Source of the DNA: Coccinella septempunctata | Taxonomy: Eukaryota > Arthropoda > Insecta > Coleoptera > Coccinellidae | Assembly: GCF_907165205.1 (NCBI RefSeq) | Contig: NC_058190.1 | Span: 46,054,116 to 46,118,115, forward strand | Direction: 5' to 3' | Length of the DNA: 64,000 nucleotides | Shown: in pieces, positions 12,176 through 25,452 of the stretch | How positions within the stretch are numbered: position 1 is the first letter of the stretch | How the letters are laid out: each line of letters begins with the position of its first letter | Program-made: the position numbers and the translations under genes | The notes under the pieces: model-generated | The model's input: only the letters and a program-made list of their open reading frames with translations | What the model was told of the DNA's origin: nothing | The model's database searches: none

Positions 12176-13442
12176 CCACTTGAGGGTTGAATACAGGGAG
12201 AGTCTTTGACTTGTACAAATATTTTAACAGTAGATTATTGTGGTCAAAACAAACACTGTTTTCCTTTACCATTTTTTCCGAACCGGCTAGGTTTAAAAGA
12301 TACAGGCTGTTGAAAAACCATATGAATGTTATTTTTAGTCTCATAAACGGTTTTATCGAATGAAATGAATTTCGGAATACATTTTTTGATTTATTTGATT
12401 GGTATTTCGAACAAGGGATATCACCCACGTCTTCCAGTTTTTTCCTTATGACCATTACGTACCATTAAATACCAAAAATTCAAAGAACCCAACTCTTGTA
12501 ACTAAGTTGGACGCTATCTAATAAATATTTGAACGTTTTGTCAAATAAAAATATTCTTCATATTTTCTCGTATAATGCGCCGTTTTCGAGTAATTTATTC
12601 AAAAATTATATAGTATCTGTGAAATTTAAAAAATTTAGTGCTTTGGCTGAATACAACTGTTTGAAAAATCCACAGATGTGAAGTGTCACAGTTTTAGCTA
12701 GTTATTCTAAAGGTAATTTTGACCATCAAGGTCAAAAATAACCCTGTCTCCCCGTGAGTAGTGTAGTGATGACAAATTTGTGTACAGAATAAGCTTTTGA
12801 TACTGAAGGGCTTCTTTTCCATTGATATAAATGGATTCCTCTTTCCATTTCGAAATAATATCTGAAACAAAGAAACAGAGCAGAAAACGGGGAAAAAAGT
12901 GAATAATAAAGCTCTCATCAAAACCTATTCGAAGACTTGATGATGAATGAAGAAAAAAATAAATAATCATAGGTACATCACTTGTCCTTCAATTGCACTG
13001 GGAGGAATATCATCTCTGCGTCAAAAACCTTCTGCTGATCTTGGTGGAGGATCACCCTCGTCGTTAGAAATATCTCCAGTACTCAAACTAATAATAGCCA
13101 AATCTTGCTTTTGACTGGGAGGGTCTTTCGACCAGGTCCAGTCTTCCAAGTGATGATTCTTCTATTCTTCAGTTGTTCGAGGAACGCTACAGGACCCTTA
13201 TGTTGGAGAATCATCTCCCATAGATATAGATACCAGTGGCTATTCAGTAGAAAATGGAAAAAACGAGAAAGAAATTAAAAAAACTTCTGACAGCTCATCA
13301 TGAAAACTTAAAATGGCCATATCTTTTTATCAGGTCTGAATCGGAAAAAATGGTATAGGAAAAAAGTGTTTCTTTTGATCACAAGAATCTATTGTTAAAA
13401 TATTTGTAGTAGTCAAAGATCTACCATGTTTAACCCTCAAGT
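12176..13442. mobile_element. Long-TIR MITE split by an insertion
   Basis: The outer ends are inverted: CACTTGAGGGTT (12176-12187) against AACCCTCAAGTG (13431-13442). Inside is an AGTCTTTGACTTGTACAAAT-type word, facing its complement around 13410. The body matches 14606-15293 (reverse), 45838-46376 and 50855-51516. Homology stops near 12722 after GGTAATTTTG and resumes near 13287 at CAGCTCATCATG, so about 565 bp of foreign sequence is nested inside. No transposase is present. TA next to CAGGG at the left suggests a Tc1/mariner-type mobiliser. Confidence 0.65.
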
Positions 13443-14605
13443 GACGTAAATCAGAAATGCCCAAAAATTAAGGTGCTTTACTTGTACGAGTCAAAGACTC
13501 ACCCTGTATAAGATGGTTTTACTCATCTTAGTCGTATACAAACCTTCTATATGATATGTATAATGTATCATTATAGAACTTTAAATTATACGAGTCAATA
13601 TTGTCAATAAAAGTCAGTTCATCATGCCGCACTTTCATATCACCACTGATGGATAAATGATATTTATTGAACAACATTTTCTCAGACAATTGATTCATAA
13701 GAAACACTCGAGATCACTAATTATGAACTCGACCAACACTTATGCGCCTCTCAGGAATCTTGTCAAAATCAGCCGATCCGAAATCTATAAGCTTGACATC
13801 TTATGATCTTCTTAGGAATGGATGTCAGTTTGACGCGGATAATTCCTCGTTATGCAAGGTGCTCTGGGCTCGATCGTTATCCGACCATGCGGTAACGGTG
13901 CCTAAAACCGAAAACTGACATTACGAAAACAAACAAAATAACTCCCCGCCAACGCGAAATATTATAATCAGTCTCGGAGAGGCTCGATCCTTGACCAAAT
14001 ACGAACATAAAGCCTCGACCCATTGTCCAACGACGTCCAGCCAGACACACTGAGATGGTTGTGCAACAAGCAAGAAAGCGAGCTTTTGTGTATTTATTTG
14101 CTTTTTCGATTTTATGGGCGGCAATAAAAATTTGTTATTTTTGATAAATTATCGGCCGATTGTCCGGGCATACGTCTGTCCTTATTTGGTCCGGATTGTT
14201 TTCGAGCTCACCTTTGACTGCTGCTTTTCACAGCGCAGCTGTGCAATCGCGTATCGGTTCATTATTTCCAACAACGGACCTTTTGTTATGGGGCACAGAA
14301 TGTGCATGCATCACCAAGGAACTTTTCAAAGTTTCAGAATCGAATAAAGTGGAAACTTTAAAAAATTGTATCGATTCAAATATGAAGTTTATCACGAAAA
14401 GTTCAATTTTACTACACGCTTTTCATTATTTTCTACGAAGATAATGTGTGCGTCCCATTTCTTTGAAATTTTGAATAGGTAGGTACTGTATTTCATATTG
14501 TTCGTGGTAACATTCAAAGTTCTAACTAAGAATTAAATACCTAAAACTAATCAGCTTTTTTATGGTTTGTCGTATTAACATAATTTACTAGGTGCAAAAC
14601 ACGGG
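13443..14605. other. Unannotated spacer
   Basis: No gene supported. A second word of the MITE end type (GTCAAAGACTCACCCTG, ending at 13507) suggests an additional fragment. The frames at 14114-14444 have no recognisable domain. Confidence 0.35.
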
Positions 14606-15293
14606 AAAAAGTAGAGTCTTTGGCTCTTACAAATACATATAACAGTGGATTCTTGAGGTCAGAAGAAACATTTTTCCGATTTTGCCTTGATAAAAAGAGA
14701 TACCCATTTTAAATTTTCATAATGAGCTATGACACCCCTGGAAAAACAAAATTACTTTCAGAATAACTATAGCTAAATCTGTGACACTACACATCTGTGG
14801 ATCTTCTAAATAGAGTTGTATTCAGCCAAAGTACCCAATATTTCAAATTTCACACCTGTTTTTCAAGTTTTTAACATCAAATTACTCGAAAATGGCGCAT
14901 TATACGAGAAAATATAAAGAATACTTTTATTGTACAAACTGTTCAAATATTCATCGGATAGCATCCAACTTAATTTCAAGTTTGTTTCTTTGAATGTTTT
15001 GATATTTTTATGGTACGCAATGGTCATAATGAGAAAACCGGAAGACGTGGGTGATATTTTGTGTTCGAAAAAGATTCATCAAATAAATGAAAAACTATAT
15101 TCTGAAATTCATGCCATTCTATAAAACCGTTTGTAGGAAGAACTAAAAATATCATTCTTTATGGTTTTTCAACAGCCTGTATCTCTTAAATCGAGCCGAT
15201 TCGGAAGAAATGGTAAGGAAAAAAAATTTTTCTTCTGATCTCAAGAATCTACTGTTAAAATATTTGTATATATGACTTAAAGACCCACCTTGT
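14606..15293. mobile_element. Long-TIR MITE copy
   Basis: A roughly 690-bp copy of the same family. Its left arm reads AACAGTGGATTCTTGAGGTC and its right arm reads CTCAAGAATCTACTGTTAAA, an inverted pair typical of the family's 70-90-bp terminal repeats. Internal landmarks are CATCTGTGGATC, AATGGCGCATTATACGAGAA and GCATCCAACTTA. Confidence 0.7.
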
Positions 15294-15599
15294 GATTATA
15301 TTGAAAATCGTCTCTTGTTTGGGTCTTAACCTAACGTTGAAGTCTCCTTATAAATGATACAGAAGGTTGTTTGGGCTGGTGTAAACTATAAATTTACCTT
15401 TATTGAAGCTTTTCAAATAGTTGAAAATGGCTGGAATACAAGTGGCCAGTCTTCTCCTCGTGGATTGCCAAATTTGTTACTTATTTATACGGAAAACATA
15501 TCCTGTATCCTGGAAACGAGGCATTCCTGGACTGAGTCAACAGGACCTCGATTCTTAGGAACTCCGAGATTAATATCCTGATTTTTTTCCCAAGATTCA

Positions 15600-15790
15600 T
15601 GAAACACCCTGTAAAAGTTTATTCGACAGCCCCTTTCTTAGGTACAGCTCCTCGAGCAAGGCACCTGAAAAGCAATTTTTGGAAACTAGACTGAAATAAA
15701 ATTGAGCAAATATTCTATGAGGGCGAGAGGACAAGAAAAAATTTTGATGGTGCTCCCCTTAAACTGCAAGAATTAGAAAAAGACACTCCT
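15600..15790 (+). repeat. Fragment related to the 54,659 element
   Basis: Shares in order CACCCTGTA, GACAGCCCCT, CACCTGAAAA, GAGGACAAGAAAAAA and GGTGCTCCCCTTA with the better copy at 54,659. It is incomplete. Confidence 0.4.
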
Positions 15791-17269
15791 AAATTTTATT
15801 GTGCATAGAACATTGTTCCTTATTGATGTAATACAATTAATAATTGATTTAGATAGCTTGATTCATTTTGAACGAATAAAGTCCCTTTTAAGTTTTTGCT
15901 TGTAGTAACAGTTTATGAAAAAAAAAACAATTTATCGACGGTAGGTAAATAGCATATAGGCTGGCTCATGCTGACATTATAGAGGAACACCACAACATTT
16001 TTTTATTGTCCTCTTGATCCCATAGAATGTGTGCTCAATTCAATTTCTGTCAATATTCTGGTTTCTTAGAAGAAAACGAAAAATTCTTCTTCAGGTGTCA
16101 TCTTTATGGAGCTACTCCGCTCAATCCACCCTCTACAGACTCTAGCGGCATTTCGACATTAGGTATGGTTGAATGGGATAGGAAACCTCAATATCACATC
16201 GACCATCTCATTAGGAGTAAACCCCAATGTATTTCTGGGTGCATGAGACATCGTTGAGATCCAACACCTTATCTATTACCTAAACCGATGTTCTGTTTTC
16301 TACATCACATACTGTTGGCTGCTAAAAAATGCTATTTCCCTGTGAGTGTCCCCATTGGCAAAATCGTGAAACTCCGAACGTATATTGTTCAAGCAGGAGA
16401 ATCAATCGTTGCAATCTCCATCTACGATGAAGTAGCCCATTCGACTAGTCGACAGGTTACCTCCAACGCATCCTGCTATGACAGTTTCCACGACTTTCTT
16501 CCTGACATACACGTCCCACGCATCGATCAGTAAACAACAACAACCGTTCATTCATGAGTGTCTATGGTTGTCTCACACGGGTAGACGTCGTAGTAGTATA
16601 CGGTAAATTCAAATTAGGATGAAAAACGTCGTCGTGTGGACTTTTTTTTGTCGGGAACAGTAACACGGGAGCATCTTCGGCGACGTAGCGGTTCTCTATG
16701 GCAGATTACATAATCTCATAATTATATTTATTACGCAATCAGTTGATCTTGACTGTTATGGCCGATCTGAATTCGGAAATTATAGCGTTCGATGAAATTG
16801 GTATAATGAATCGGCGAGAGAGCGATTGTGGGAAATGATTTTATTAGTAACGGTTAGGCCAGTGATCTGGTATACAGGATGCGAAGAAAATATTTGTCCC
16901 ATGTGTAAAACACTTTTTTTGCAGGTGGCCATTTGAAATTTGGCTACTAAATGAGATTTAGATTGAGACTGATTGGCCTAACCTGAGCCTCTCAAGATAA
17001 GGACCATTTTTGATCAAGTTCCCTACTTAAACAGTACTCAGGAGATCGTTTATGGTGTTAACAAATTTGACGATGTCCATTTGAAACTTAGCGAAAAAGT
17101 ACACATCTACATCACAACACAACGTAGTATCAAGCCATACAAGAGCCCTGAATTCACGCATCCAAGGTTCTCTGCTGACATAGGAATGCCATGATACCAT
17201 TGAGCAACTGGTAAGAAGCAATGAGGAGAATCTTCTATGCGTGCCAGGTTTCTAAATAAATAAGCTTGC
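15791..17269. other. Unannotated spacer
   Basis: No gene supported. Two frames of about 80 codons (16027-16257, 16288-16533) are unspliced, have no recognised domain and lack a partner exon. Confidence 0.35.
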
Positions 17270-18600
17270 GAAAAAGGTATCCAGATTGAAAATTGCTGGA
17301 CCTGAACCCTTTTGTGGGCTTGGGGAGGTAGCGTTCCTACAATGGTAGGTAAACAATAGAAATAGCCTTTGGAGGGACACTCCTGGACTTTGGACAGGTA
17401 AAAACGAGCTGACAGTAACTATATGTACTATTCTCATAAGCTGCATAGAGCAGAGCTTCGCATAATGGTGGAACTGCTGACACTGTCACTTACATACATC
17501 TCTTCTGCCATATTACATGGGAAAGTGTTCGGAACTGACAGGCTTACGAACCATACGTATGAAGAAGCAAGTCCTGGATGTAGATATATCGTCTTCTTCC
17601 AGTTCCAGAGTATTAATCAATTGCACTCTCTGGAATATCTTCAAGGAGGTTATTTCCTTTCTTCTACAAGTGTCTCGCCCAAAGTCCAAAGCATTCTTTA
17701 CGTTGGCTGGAGGTTCTTCCTCCTCAGAAACTGCTCTTGTTAGTTCCTGCTAAGTTTATTCTGATGAGGTTCTTCCTGAGGCCATAATGCCCTGTGAGAA
17801 ATCCAGTAAGGAGATGTAGAATACTTTTGCTAAGATCCAGATACTTCTTAGATCTCACAGTATTAAAGTTTTGGAATGATACCTCCTCGGAAGATTTCTC
17901 TTTCAGTTTTTTCCTTCTCCTGAACCTTTCTTGCAGGAGCATTTTCCATTTCACAGAGAGTTCCAGGCCAATGAGAGAAGATTTCGCGCTTTTCAATGCT
18001 ACTATGTTGTCCTCTTCATCAGCTTTGATTATCCAGGTAACAGCCAAGTCTTCTAAGGCAGGCGTGAGATTTGTCAATGCAATTGATGACCTCCTTTGAT
18101 TTAATAAGAAAAAGATCCAAGTGGTAGCAGTTCTGAAAGGCTCAGCCAAACCTTAACGATGCTGATTAAATAAATAATATCTTCGCAATCTTTCGTTTAT
18201 TCGTACCAACATTGAGTCTTGAGCAGTGTCTCAAAAACGAAGCTCAGGCTGTGGCAGCTCTGCTCCTATACCTTAGTGCATAGGCATTTATGTAGAAGAG
18301 TCTTGCTGTTGTCTCCGATCAGTTTCCACTTGGTATAAGACTATTCACAGGTCATCAGCGAGGCCTGGCTGTCAGATATGTTGTGAATATATGACCCTTC
18401 AAGGTTTCTTTCGAAGAACTCTTGAGCCCTTATGTTGAAGAACTCTGGATTCCTGACCTATGGTCTCAGGAACCTTCAGTTTGATTCTATATGCTCCTAC
18501 ACTACTACCACCTCTCTCCGATTTTGATTTATCTGCAGAGAGTATGGACGATTTGTTCCCAAGTTGATTCAACAATCCACAGCTCTTTAGCAGCATACAT
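17270..18600 (-). pseudogene. Decayed non-LTR retrotransposon RNase H / C-terminal region
   Basis: Fragments in changing minus-strand frames read like the end of a Jockey/I-type ORF2. A block near 18.5 kb reads DKSKSERGG, then GAYRIKLKVPETIG, the start of an RNase H fold with its tag-like DGS region. A 141-codon frame at 17724-18149 ends in LTGFLTGHYGLRKNLIRI, resembling the LLTGH...L motif that precedes the C-terminal CCHC knuckle. Further frames below 17.7 kb (FGRDTCRRKEI) look like the region after it. Frames are broken by stops and shifts, so it is dead. The reverse-transcriptase part is not visible. Family assignment comes from motif memory and is moderate. Confidence 0.55.
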
Positions 18601-18643
18601 TCTCATCCTTTGCTGTGGAGTTTTTTTTGCAATTTTTTGGCGT

Positions 18644-18707
18644 CGTTCCAAGTTACTTTTGATTTGATGAATGTTCGTTCCAAGTTACTTTTGATTTGAT
18701 GAATGTC
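18644..18707 (+). repeat. Two-copy 32-bp tandem duplication
   Basis: The word starting CGTTCCAAGTTACTTTTG occurs at 18644 and again at 18676 with the same following bases: a recent small tandem duplication. Confidence 0.75.
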
Positions 18708-18709
18708 CG

Positions 18710-20044
18710 GTTAGAGTTGCTGATTAGTTCAGTATGGGTTATCTTCTAGATTTGTCTATTCGCCGATAACACTTGATGAGTTGTTGAATCTCGCCCGTCA
18801 ATAAAAGTCGCTTCTGGCCGATCTAAATCCGATAAACATTCCTCGAATGAAGCCTATCCGCACACGGTCCGTTACCTTATCAAACGCTCAAATATATGGG
18901 ACATTTCTCGGGTAAAAATAACCCGACAAAAAAGCCCGACTTCCTCCTCAGTCTAGTTTTTTCATCCTAATCGAATATACCGTACAACCTGTCTTCGCAG
19001 GTCGCACAGATTCGTGTTTTCTGTGAATGAATGACCCCAATCGCGATTTCTTCCTAATTGGCGTCGCGTATACATATACGGAGGCCATATCGGGCCTGTC
19101 AGAGGCCTTCCTCAACTTTGCATAATTGCCCGCTTTGAAATCGGACAATCAGAGCCAATGAACCATCGGTGTACGTTGAGCATTGGACCATTAAGCCGAT
19201 CTCGGACCTGTCTGTCACGTACTTTACCGATTTTCAGATCGGAGCTATGAACATTTTATGGTTGGTTTCCGTAATGGGTCGTTGACAGCTTTAAATGTGC
19301 TTAGTTATCTTTATGGAACGGAGTTTCATGATCTCGGGTTAGGTATTCCATATGGATTCTACGTTCTGGAATTGTCTATCATGATTGGTCATATACGATT
19401 ATGTATGCGAAAAGTGTGGACCCATTATGTTATATTGCATAATTTTCTGTAGGCTTTCCACTTTTGCTTGCCTTCGAAATCCTACTCAGACCTTGTTTTT
19501 GATGAGTGTGTGAAATTCCATCCTCAAACTGAACAAAGCCATCATCAATAGTGCTGATAGTTGCCAAATTCATTCAAACTATTAGTTCGGTACAATAAGG
19601 AATTCTCCTCAATTTTGGTTATCACAGCATAATATGCAAGTTTAAACAGAATAATTATGAGTTCATTCATGAATTTTTCAAATGCACCGCGGAAACTATT
19701 TAAATCGCTTCGTTTCTAGTTCACGATTTGGCAACTGCGCCTACTAGAAAATAAAAAGAACAATGGCTTGTTTATAAAATAACAGCTGCTGATCTACAGC
19801 CATCATAAGGCGCGTACTCACTGGCGAGCGTCAACAGTAACCGGCCTTTAAAATGCCATAATATTTTACGACCTTCCTCGTTCGTTGCAGACTTCATACA
19901 TAGCCATCTTTGTCTATCTCATCTAGATGGTGTATTTGTTGTCCTTTATTATCCACGCATATTTCAGTCGATGTTGCCAACTTGTGCGATAGAAACAAAA
20001 CGCTTTAAATTTTAAATACCCATCTTTACTTTTCATTTCTAAGT
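18710..20044. other. Unannotated spacer
   Basis: No gene supported. The largest frames are about 65 codons with no domain. Confidence 0.35.
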
Positions 20045-20255
20045 ACTTTTTTTTTAAGTATCTGTGAAATTTGAAAAATTTGTTGCTTTGGCTGAATACA
20101 ACTCTGTTTAAAAGATCCACAAGGTGGTACAGCTCATAATGAAAATTGAAAAAGGTTATATCTTTTTATCAGGGTCGAATCGGAAAAAATTGTATAGGAA
20201 AAAGTGCTCCCTTTGACCTCAAAAATCTACTTTAAAATATTTGCAGCTGTATATT
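20045..20255. mobile_element. Truncated copy of the long-TIR MITE
   Basis: Shows the family's inner and right-arm landmarks in order (TGGCTGAATACAACT, CAGCTCATAATG, ATATCTTTTTATCAGG, CCTCAAAAATCTAC) but no left arm. The orientation matches 12176-13442. Confidence 0.6.
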
Positions 20256-22190
20256 TTTGGGTGGAAATTGAAAATTTAGTATTTTGTATCACGTTTTCTT
20301 GAATATCTTGAAAACTATGCAGTTTAGCTCAAATTGAATTGCAAACAAAAAGTTTCCCTACATGATCTTGATAAAATTAACAGTTCTAGAGTTACAGGGG
20401 CCGTAAATGTAGTATTGTTTCGTATATGCTTTGTTCAGATTCATATTCAAGTTATGAATATCGAAATTCTAGGCCGAAATCCATAAATAACCCTGTACAT
20501 ATATCCAAAACTAAGGATCTTAGGTATATAGAGAAGAACACTTTTGAAAGGCCTAGATTACCTACATTCACCACTTATCTATGCACAAACACACGTGAAA
20601 CAACATGTATATCTCAGGTGATTCTCTAGAAAGTGTCTGGACAGTGAACAAACAGGGCATCTACGTGTATCAATTATTTGGTCTGTAGTAAGTGTCAAAA
20701 ATTTCGATTTCCAGTGCAAATATGGTGTTCAAAGTTAGGAAATATTTCTCGACAGATGAGATTCTCTCTTTTACAACAGTAGATAACAGTTTACCACATT
20801 ACCTGCATTAAGCATGCAACGTTTTATACATCGTTCAATGGAGGATTAAAATTTTAATGAACCATCGATTCATAATTGACGCTCCTGAAACTGGGCTTCC
20901 TCAACACTACAAAAAATTCAAAAACTGACGACACTTTTCTTTGGAGTCGTGTAAAATGAAATTTTCCGATCTTATGCATAGGAATCACCGTTGTGCCAAT
21001 TACAAATCTGGCCATTCCTCGATCCCCGTTAATAGATCGATAAAATTAGCGCCATTATCGTGAATTACAAGACTTCGAATACGGTAACTTGCGCCAAATT
21101 CAATCACACCATAACAGGAAGGTGATCATCTCTCAAGTACACCAGTTACAAGTGGTATGGATAATTATGCTGCAGTGCTAGCAAAAATGCGTTGAAGGCA
21201 CGGTGATAATCCACCCAATTCTATGCTTTCAGCGCTGATAATTATCTTTACTGGATATCACGAACCGATAGATACCTGCGGTATCATTACAGATACCCTA
21301 AATCTCCAATGGCACCTTCCACAACTAAGTCCAGTTCATGGCTTAGACGTGATACAATAATGTACCTCTAGATAAGGTCAAGAGTGTTATATACCGGTTA
21401 AGGTATTCACGATTTGCACTACTTTAGTCCTTAACCGCTGGAGCGCACAAGTTATGAAAATGATCTAACATTTTGGGTCGTTACTGAGCCTTGTGTAATG
21501 ATGCAGATGGCCAGTCGTGTTGGATACGTTTCCGGTTCATTGAATCCATGCAATTTGGCGTTGTATAAGAAGAGTCAACCTGCGGGGAATTGAAATAGGA
21601 GGAATACTGATTTTCATAAATATCGGTAGATCGGGTGACTTGGGACAATTACCCCCCTTGCAGATCTCTTTGTTTCTTACCATTTATGAGTGAAGGGACA
21701 AACTTATAAGATTGTGCAGCGTCTTTTCGGTTAGTTTAACAATTAATTCCTGTTGAGTTTGCCGCGACCAGAGTGTTTGAATTGACAGGAAAAATTAACG
21801 AATTCAGAAGCGTAAAAGCGATTTTTTATGGCCTTCATACTTTCTAGTGTCCTGTACATGTGTTTCGCTTTGTGCGTGTGTAATTTTTTTTTCTGGATAC
21901 GTGGGATATTGGGATATTAGATGTCATGAAACAAGGTTGTTTACAAATCAAACGGCAACACGGATCTCATTTATTTATTTTGTTGTTTCATAGGGTGACT
22001 TGGGACAATGCCGAATAGCTACAAGCGGCACATATTGGCATCAGGAAATATGCCGATTTTTCGCAGGATACGTTATTTCCACAAAGAAACCACCAAAGGA
22101 TGAAAGAAATCAAAGTTACCTTGTTTTGTTTAGTTTTTTTACGTTTGAGTTGTAATATATTTACTTTCGCTGTAATAGGGGTTTATCATT
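20256..22190. other. Unannotated spacer
   Basis: No gene supported. The AT-rich sequence contains no recognised repeat end or exon. Confidence 0.35.
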
Positions 22191-22742
22191 CAGGGTGGGC
22201 AAAATTCGCTATCGAGAGGATCCCGAGAACTATAGCAGCTAGAAGAAAACGGATGACACATTTCCGAGCTCTTTTTCGGAGAAACAAAGAATGGCGAAAA
22301 CCGCAGCCTCCTACGATACTTCGTTTTTGAGTTTGATAATTTCGTAAAGTTCTCATAACTTTTTTGTCTTCAAAGTTACAAATCTGAAACTTGAACCATC
22401 TACAGGCACTTTTTTAAGTAGAATCCACTGATGAGCTCAAAATATTTTTTCATTTCGAATCATTAGGTGAACGCACATTTTGTTTGAATGCAAACTTTTA
22501 TTGAATTTGTTATTTCTAAATTGGGAAAGAATATTTTGCCAGTGGATTCTACGTATAAAAGTGCCTAAGAAGGTTCAAGTTTCAGATTTGTACCTTCAAA
22601 GACAAAAAAGTCTCAGAAAGTTTATAAATTTAAAAATGATAGGCCGATTCTGTTTTCAGATTTGGATTAGTCATGAAAAAAGAGCTCGAGAATGTGTCAT
22701 CCATTTTCTTCCCTCAGTAGACAACGAATTTTGCCCACCCTG
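22191..22742. mobile_element. Fold-back (palindromic) element
   Basis: Starts CAGGGTGGGCAAAATTCG and ends with its complement CGAATTTTGCCCACCCTG. The two arms stay complementary almost to the centre, for example ACGGATGACACATTTCCGAG against CTCGAGAATGTGTCATCC, and CAAATCTGAAACTTGAACC against GGTTCAAGTTTCAGATTTG. Arms are about 240 bp with a short middle near 22,440-22,500. A related fragment lies at about 50,395-50,480. No transposase is encoded and no clear target duplication is seen. Confidence 0.75.
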
Positions 22743-25450
22743 TACATAATGAAAATCGGGCTCATCAAAAGAACCTGCAATGGCATAATTCTTACCGAGA
22801 TACGTGAAACAGCCCGGTAATTGGCGCGTTTCTACCATCTAGCATTCTCACAGACAGCCGAGCCAATTGAGCCGCAACATTGTTGCACAGACTGTCTTAT
22901 GCGAATGCTAAAATATGTCATAAACTCGGGAATTATCCACGTATCGCGAAACGAAAGTGAATCTCCGCTGAGCAGAATTATCTGAATAAAGTACACAAAT
23001 AATGTAACCCTGACATACCAGTTATTACCATAAATTCCGCAGAAAGCGAACAAACGGCCTTTAATTGATAAAATAACCCGAGTAAGTAACCGACGGTCAT
23101 TTTTAATATCGACAGCGCTGGCTGTATCGAAAAAAATCAACTGGGCAGGAGTAATACTGGTTTTATGCACAGGCACACACTGATCCTGAACACCTGCTTC
23201 GGGCTTATGTAAACAAAGATAGCTTCATCTGGCATATTATACCACTTATGCTAACGTTTCATGTCGGAGGTTTTCACTTAATGTTTTGAACAAACCCCAC
23301 TACAATTCAACAAGTCAAATCCTGAATCAAATTTTACTCCCTGTTGAATGTCTCATAGTGACAGCTAATTTAGATAGTTCCAGAAAGGCGAGACCATAAT
23401 ATTCAGTTGAAATCTCTTTGAATTCAATACAAAATCTTGTTTTTGCTGTTAAATTATGCGGTAATCAAACAGCATTAACGGGAGGTCTTAGTTTTCTGTT
23501 TTAATTGGAGGAAAGTCAACTGAATTGCATCGAATGCTCTTGAAAGTTTATGGTGACCATACTCCAATTGATAAATTCCGTGAGGAATGCTTGTTGATAT
23601 TGTTTGTTCTGCAATATTGGATAGAAGCCTGTCTCTGGACAGTCTACGATGATGTTCTGAAGAGTTGTTTTTTGAGAACATAAGAGAAATATTCTTTCGA
23701 ATATCAAAAAATGATTTTATTTCGCACTTTACAGAATTTCAAATATAAAATTATGACCCCCCTCCCCAAAAATTACTCCTGTAACTGCCACTGCGCCTGT
23801 TATTCTCATGTATTTCGATAGTTTTCAGCTCTAGGTACGAAAATAGTGCCAACATATACAAACACTATGAATTATACATAATCCTCTGTACCACCACAAG
23901 TATCACTTGTGGGACCCTAATAACGAAATGACCAATTGAGATTAGTCGCTAAGATTATCTACAACGAAGATTGCCCGTTTTTAAGCGATTGAGCAGCCTC
24001 GTTCAAGTACCTTTACTACCTTTAATCCCCCATTAACGACCACTACAATCTCGATAAGGCAAAATAAAGTTAGAAGTGTCCTTTACGCACCCGTTTCTAA
24101 AAATAAAGCAGGCATATAAACACTGGCTGCAAACTTGGCGTAATATAATTTAATGCTATTATTTCAGTATATCAGATCAGATTCGCCGACGATAATGTCG
24201 TCTGGCGCAGTCTGTAAATCTTCTAATAAAACAAATACCAAATACCGTGCAGAAATATTCTGTTCGTTATCTGGTTTGTGCAGCTGAATCGATCTCAAGG
24301 TCGCCAGTATGAGGGAACACGTGCAAAAGGGCATTATATGCATAATGTTGGATGCTAATGGCATCTATAGGTCTATTGGCGAATGCAAAGACGTAGATCT
24401 GCACAAAGACATTCGATTCCACAGGAAAGTCGAGGATGTTTTGCCCCGAAACTATTTATATGGGTTTTGGTTCATCATGGTGAAATAAACTGACCGATCT
24501 CTAATCACAATTTATTCTGGAAAATTTTCACGAGCTCTAAATGAAAAAAGAAAAAGAAACTAAAATAAAGAAATAAATATTTTACAGAATTTTACAAAGC
24601 TGAACAAATAAGAAATGTTAGCAATATCGATAGGAGTACTTATTCATGTTTTACTTATTTCTATCTTATAATTCTCATTTTAATGCAACAGAAAATGCAT
24701 CCATAAGGCTGAGAATTTCTAGCGTTCAAAAACTCTCTAAAAGGGTTGAGGCAATGTATATTCATTATCTAGTAACGTTAGTCGACAATTTACTTCTTCT
24801 CCAAGATTTCTTCCTTGTAGCAAATAAGTACATTTATGTTTACTTAAGCATGAATGTACGCATTTAATCCATAGGATGATTAGATTTTGATGAACATGGA
24901 GTAGCCAAGTGGATCTATTTGAATGAAAGTGACCCTCATTTCTGGTTTCTCCATCAGTCTCTGACAATGATGCATTTTAATTGCAAAATTCAGAATAGAA
25001 TAGAACAGACCGATAAAGTAAAAGTGAGTTCCACATTACAATCTTTCGGTTGACTTAGATTATGGCCGCTAAATTACACATTTTACTTTTCGTAGGATTC
25101 CATTGTTGAGAAAAGCTTTGATTGTGATGAATTAAGGGCAATTAGTCTGAAAATTTGTGATTATAGAATTGAAATTAGGAGAAATGGCGGACTTCTTCAG
25201 GTAGTAAATCAAATGAGAGAAACTTGCTTTCAAAGAGCATTTTTCGAAAATTCTTCTCTGCTGTATTCTGAATTAAGAACCGTTAGTTCAATATTATTCA
25301 AGAACCCTCTCATCTATACTCAATTTAGAAGAAATATGGGTTTGTGTTTTTCTTCAAAAAGTGCATACGAACGAACAAACACACGGAATTTTCTAAGTCT
25401 GTAAGGATATCGAAAGATGTCCAAAAACACCCCATTTCAATATGAAGCTG
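22743..25450. other. Unannotated spacer
   Basis: No gene supported in 2.7 kb. Short frames overlap on both strands, with no domain, splice partner or repeat end recognised. Confidence 0.35.
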
Positions 25451-25452
25451 TA

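Noticed and set aside
16027..16533. Two adjacent plus-strand frames as a spliced gene
   Set aside because: No splice junction joins them in a sensible frame and no domain is recognised.
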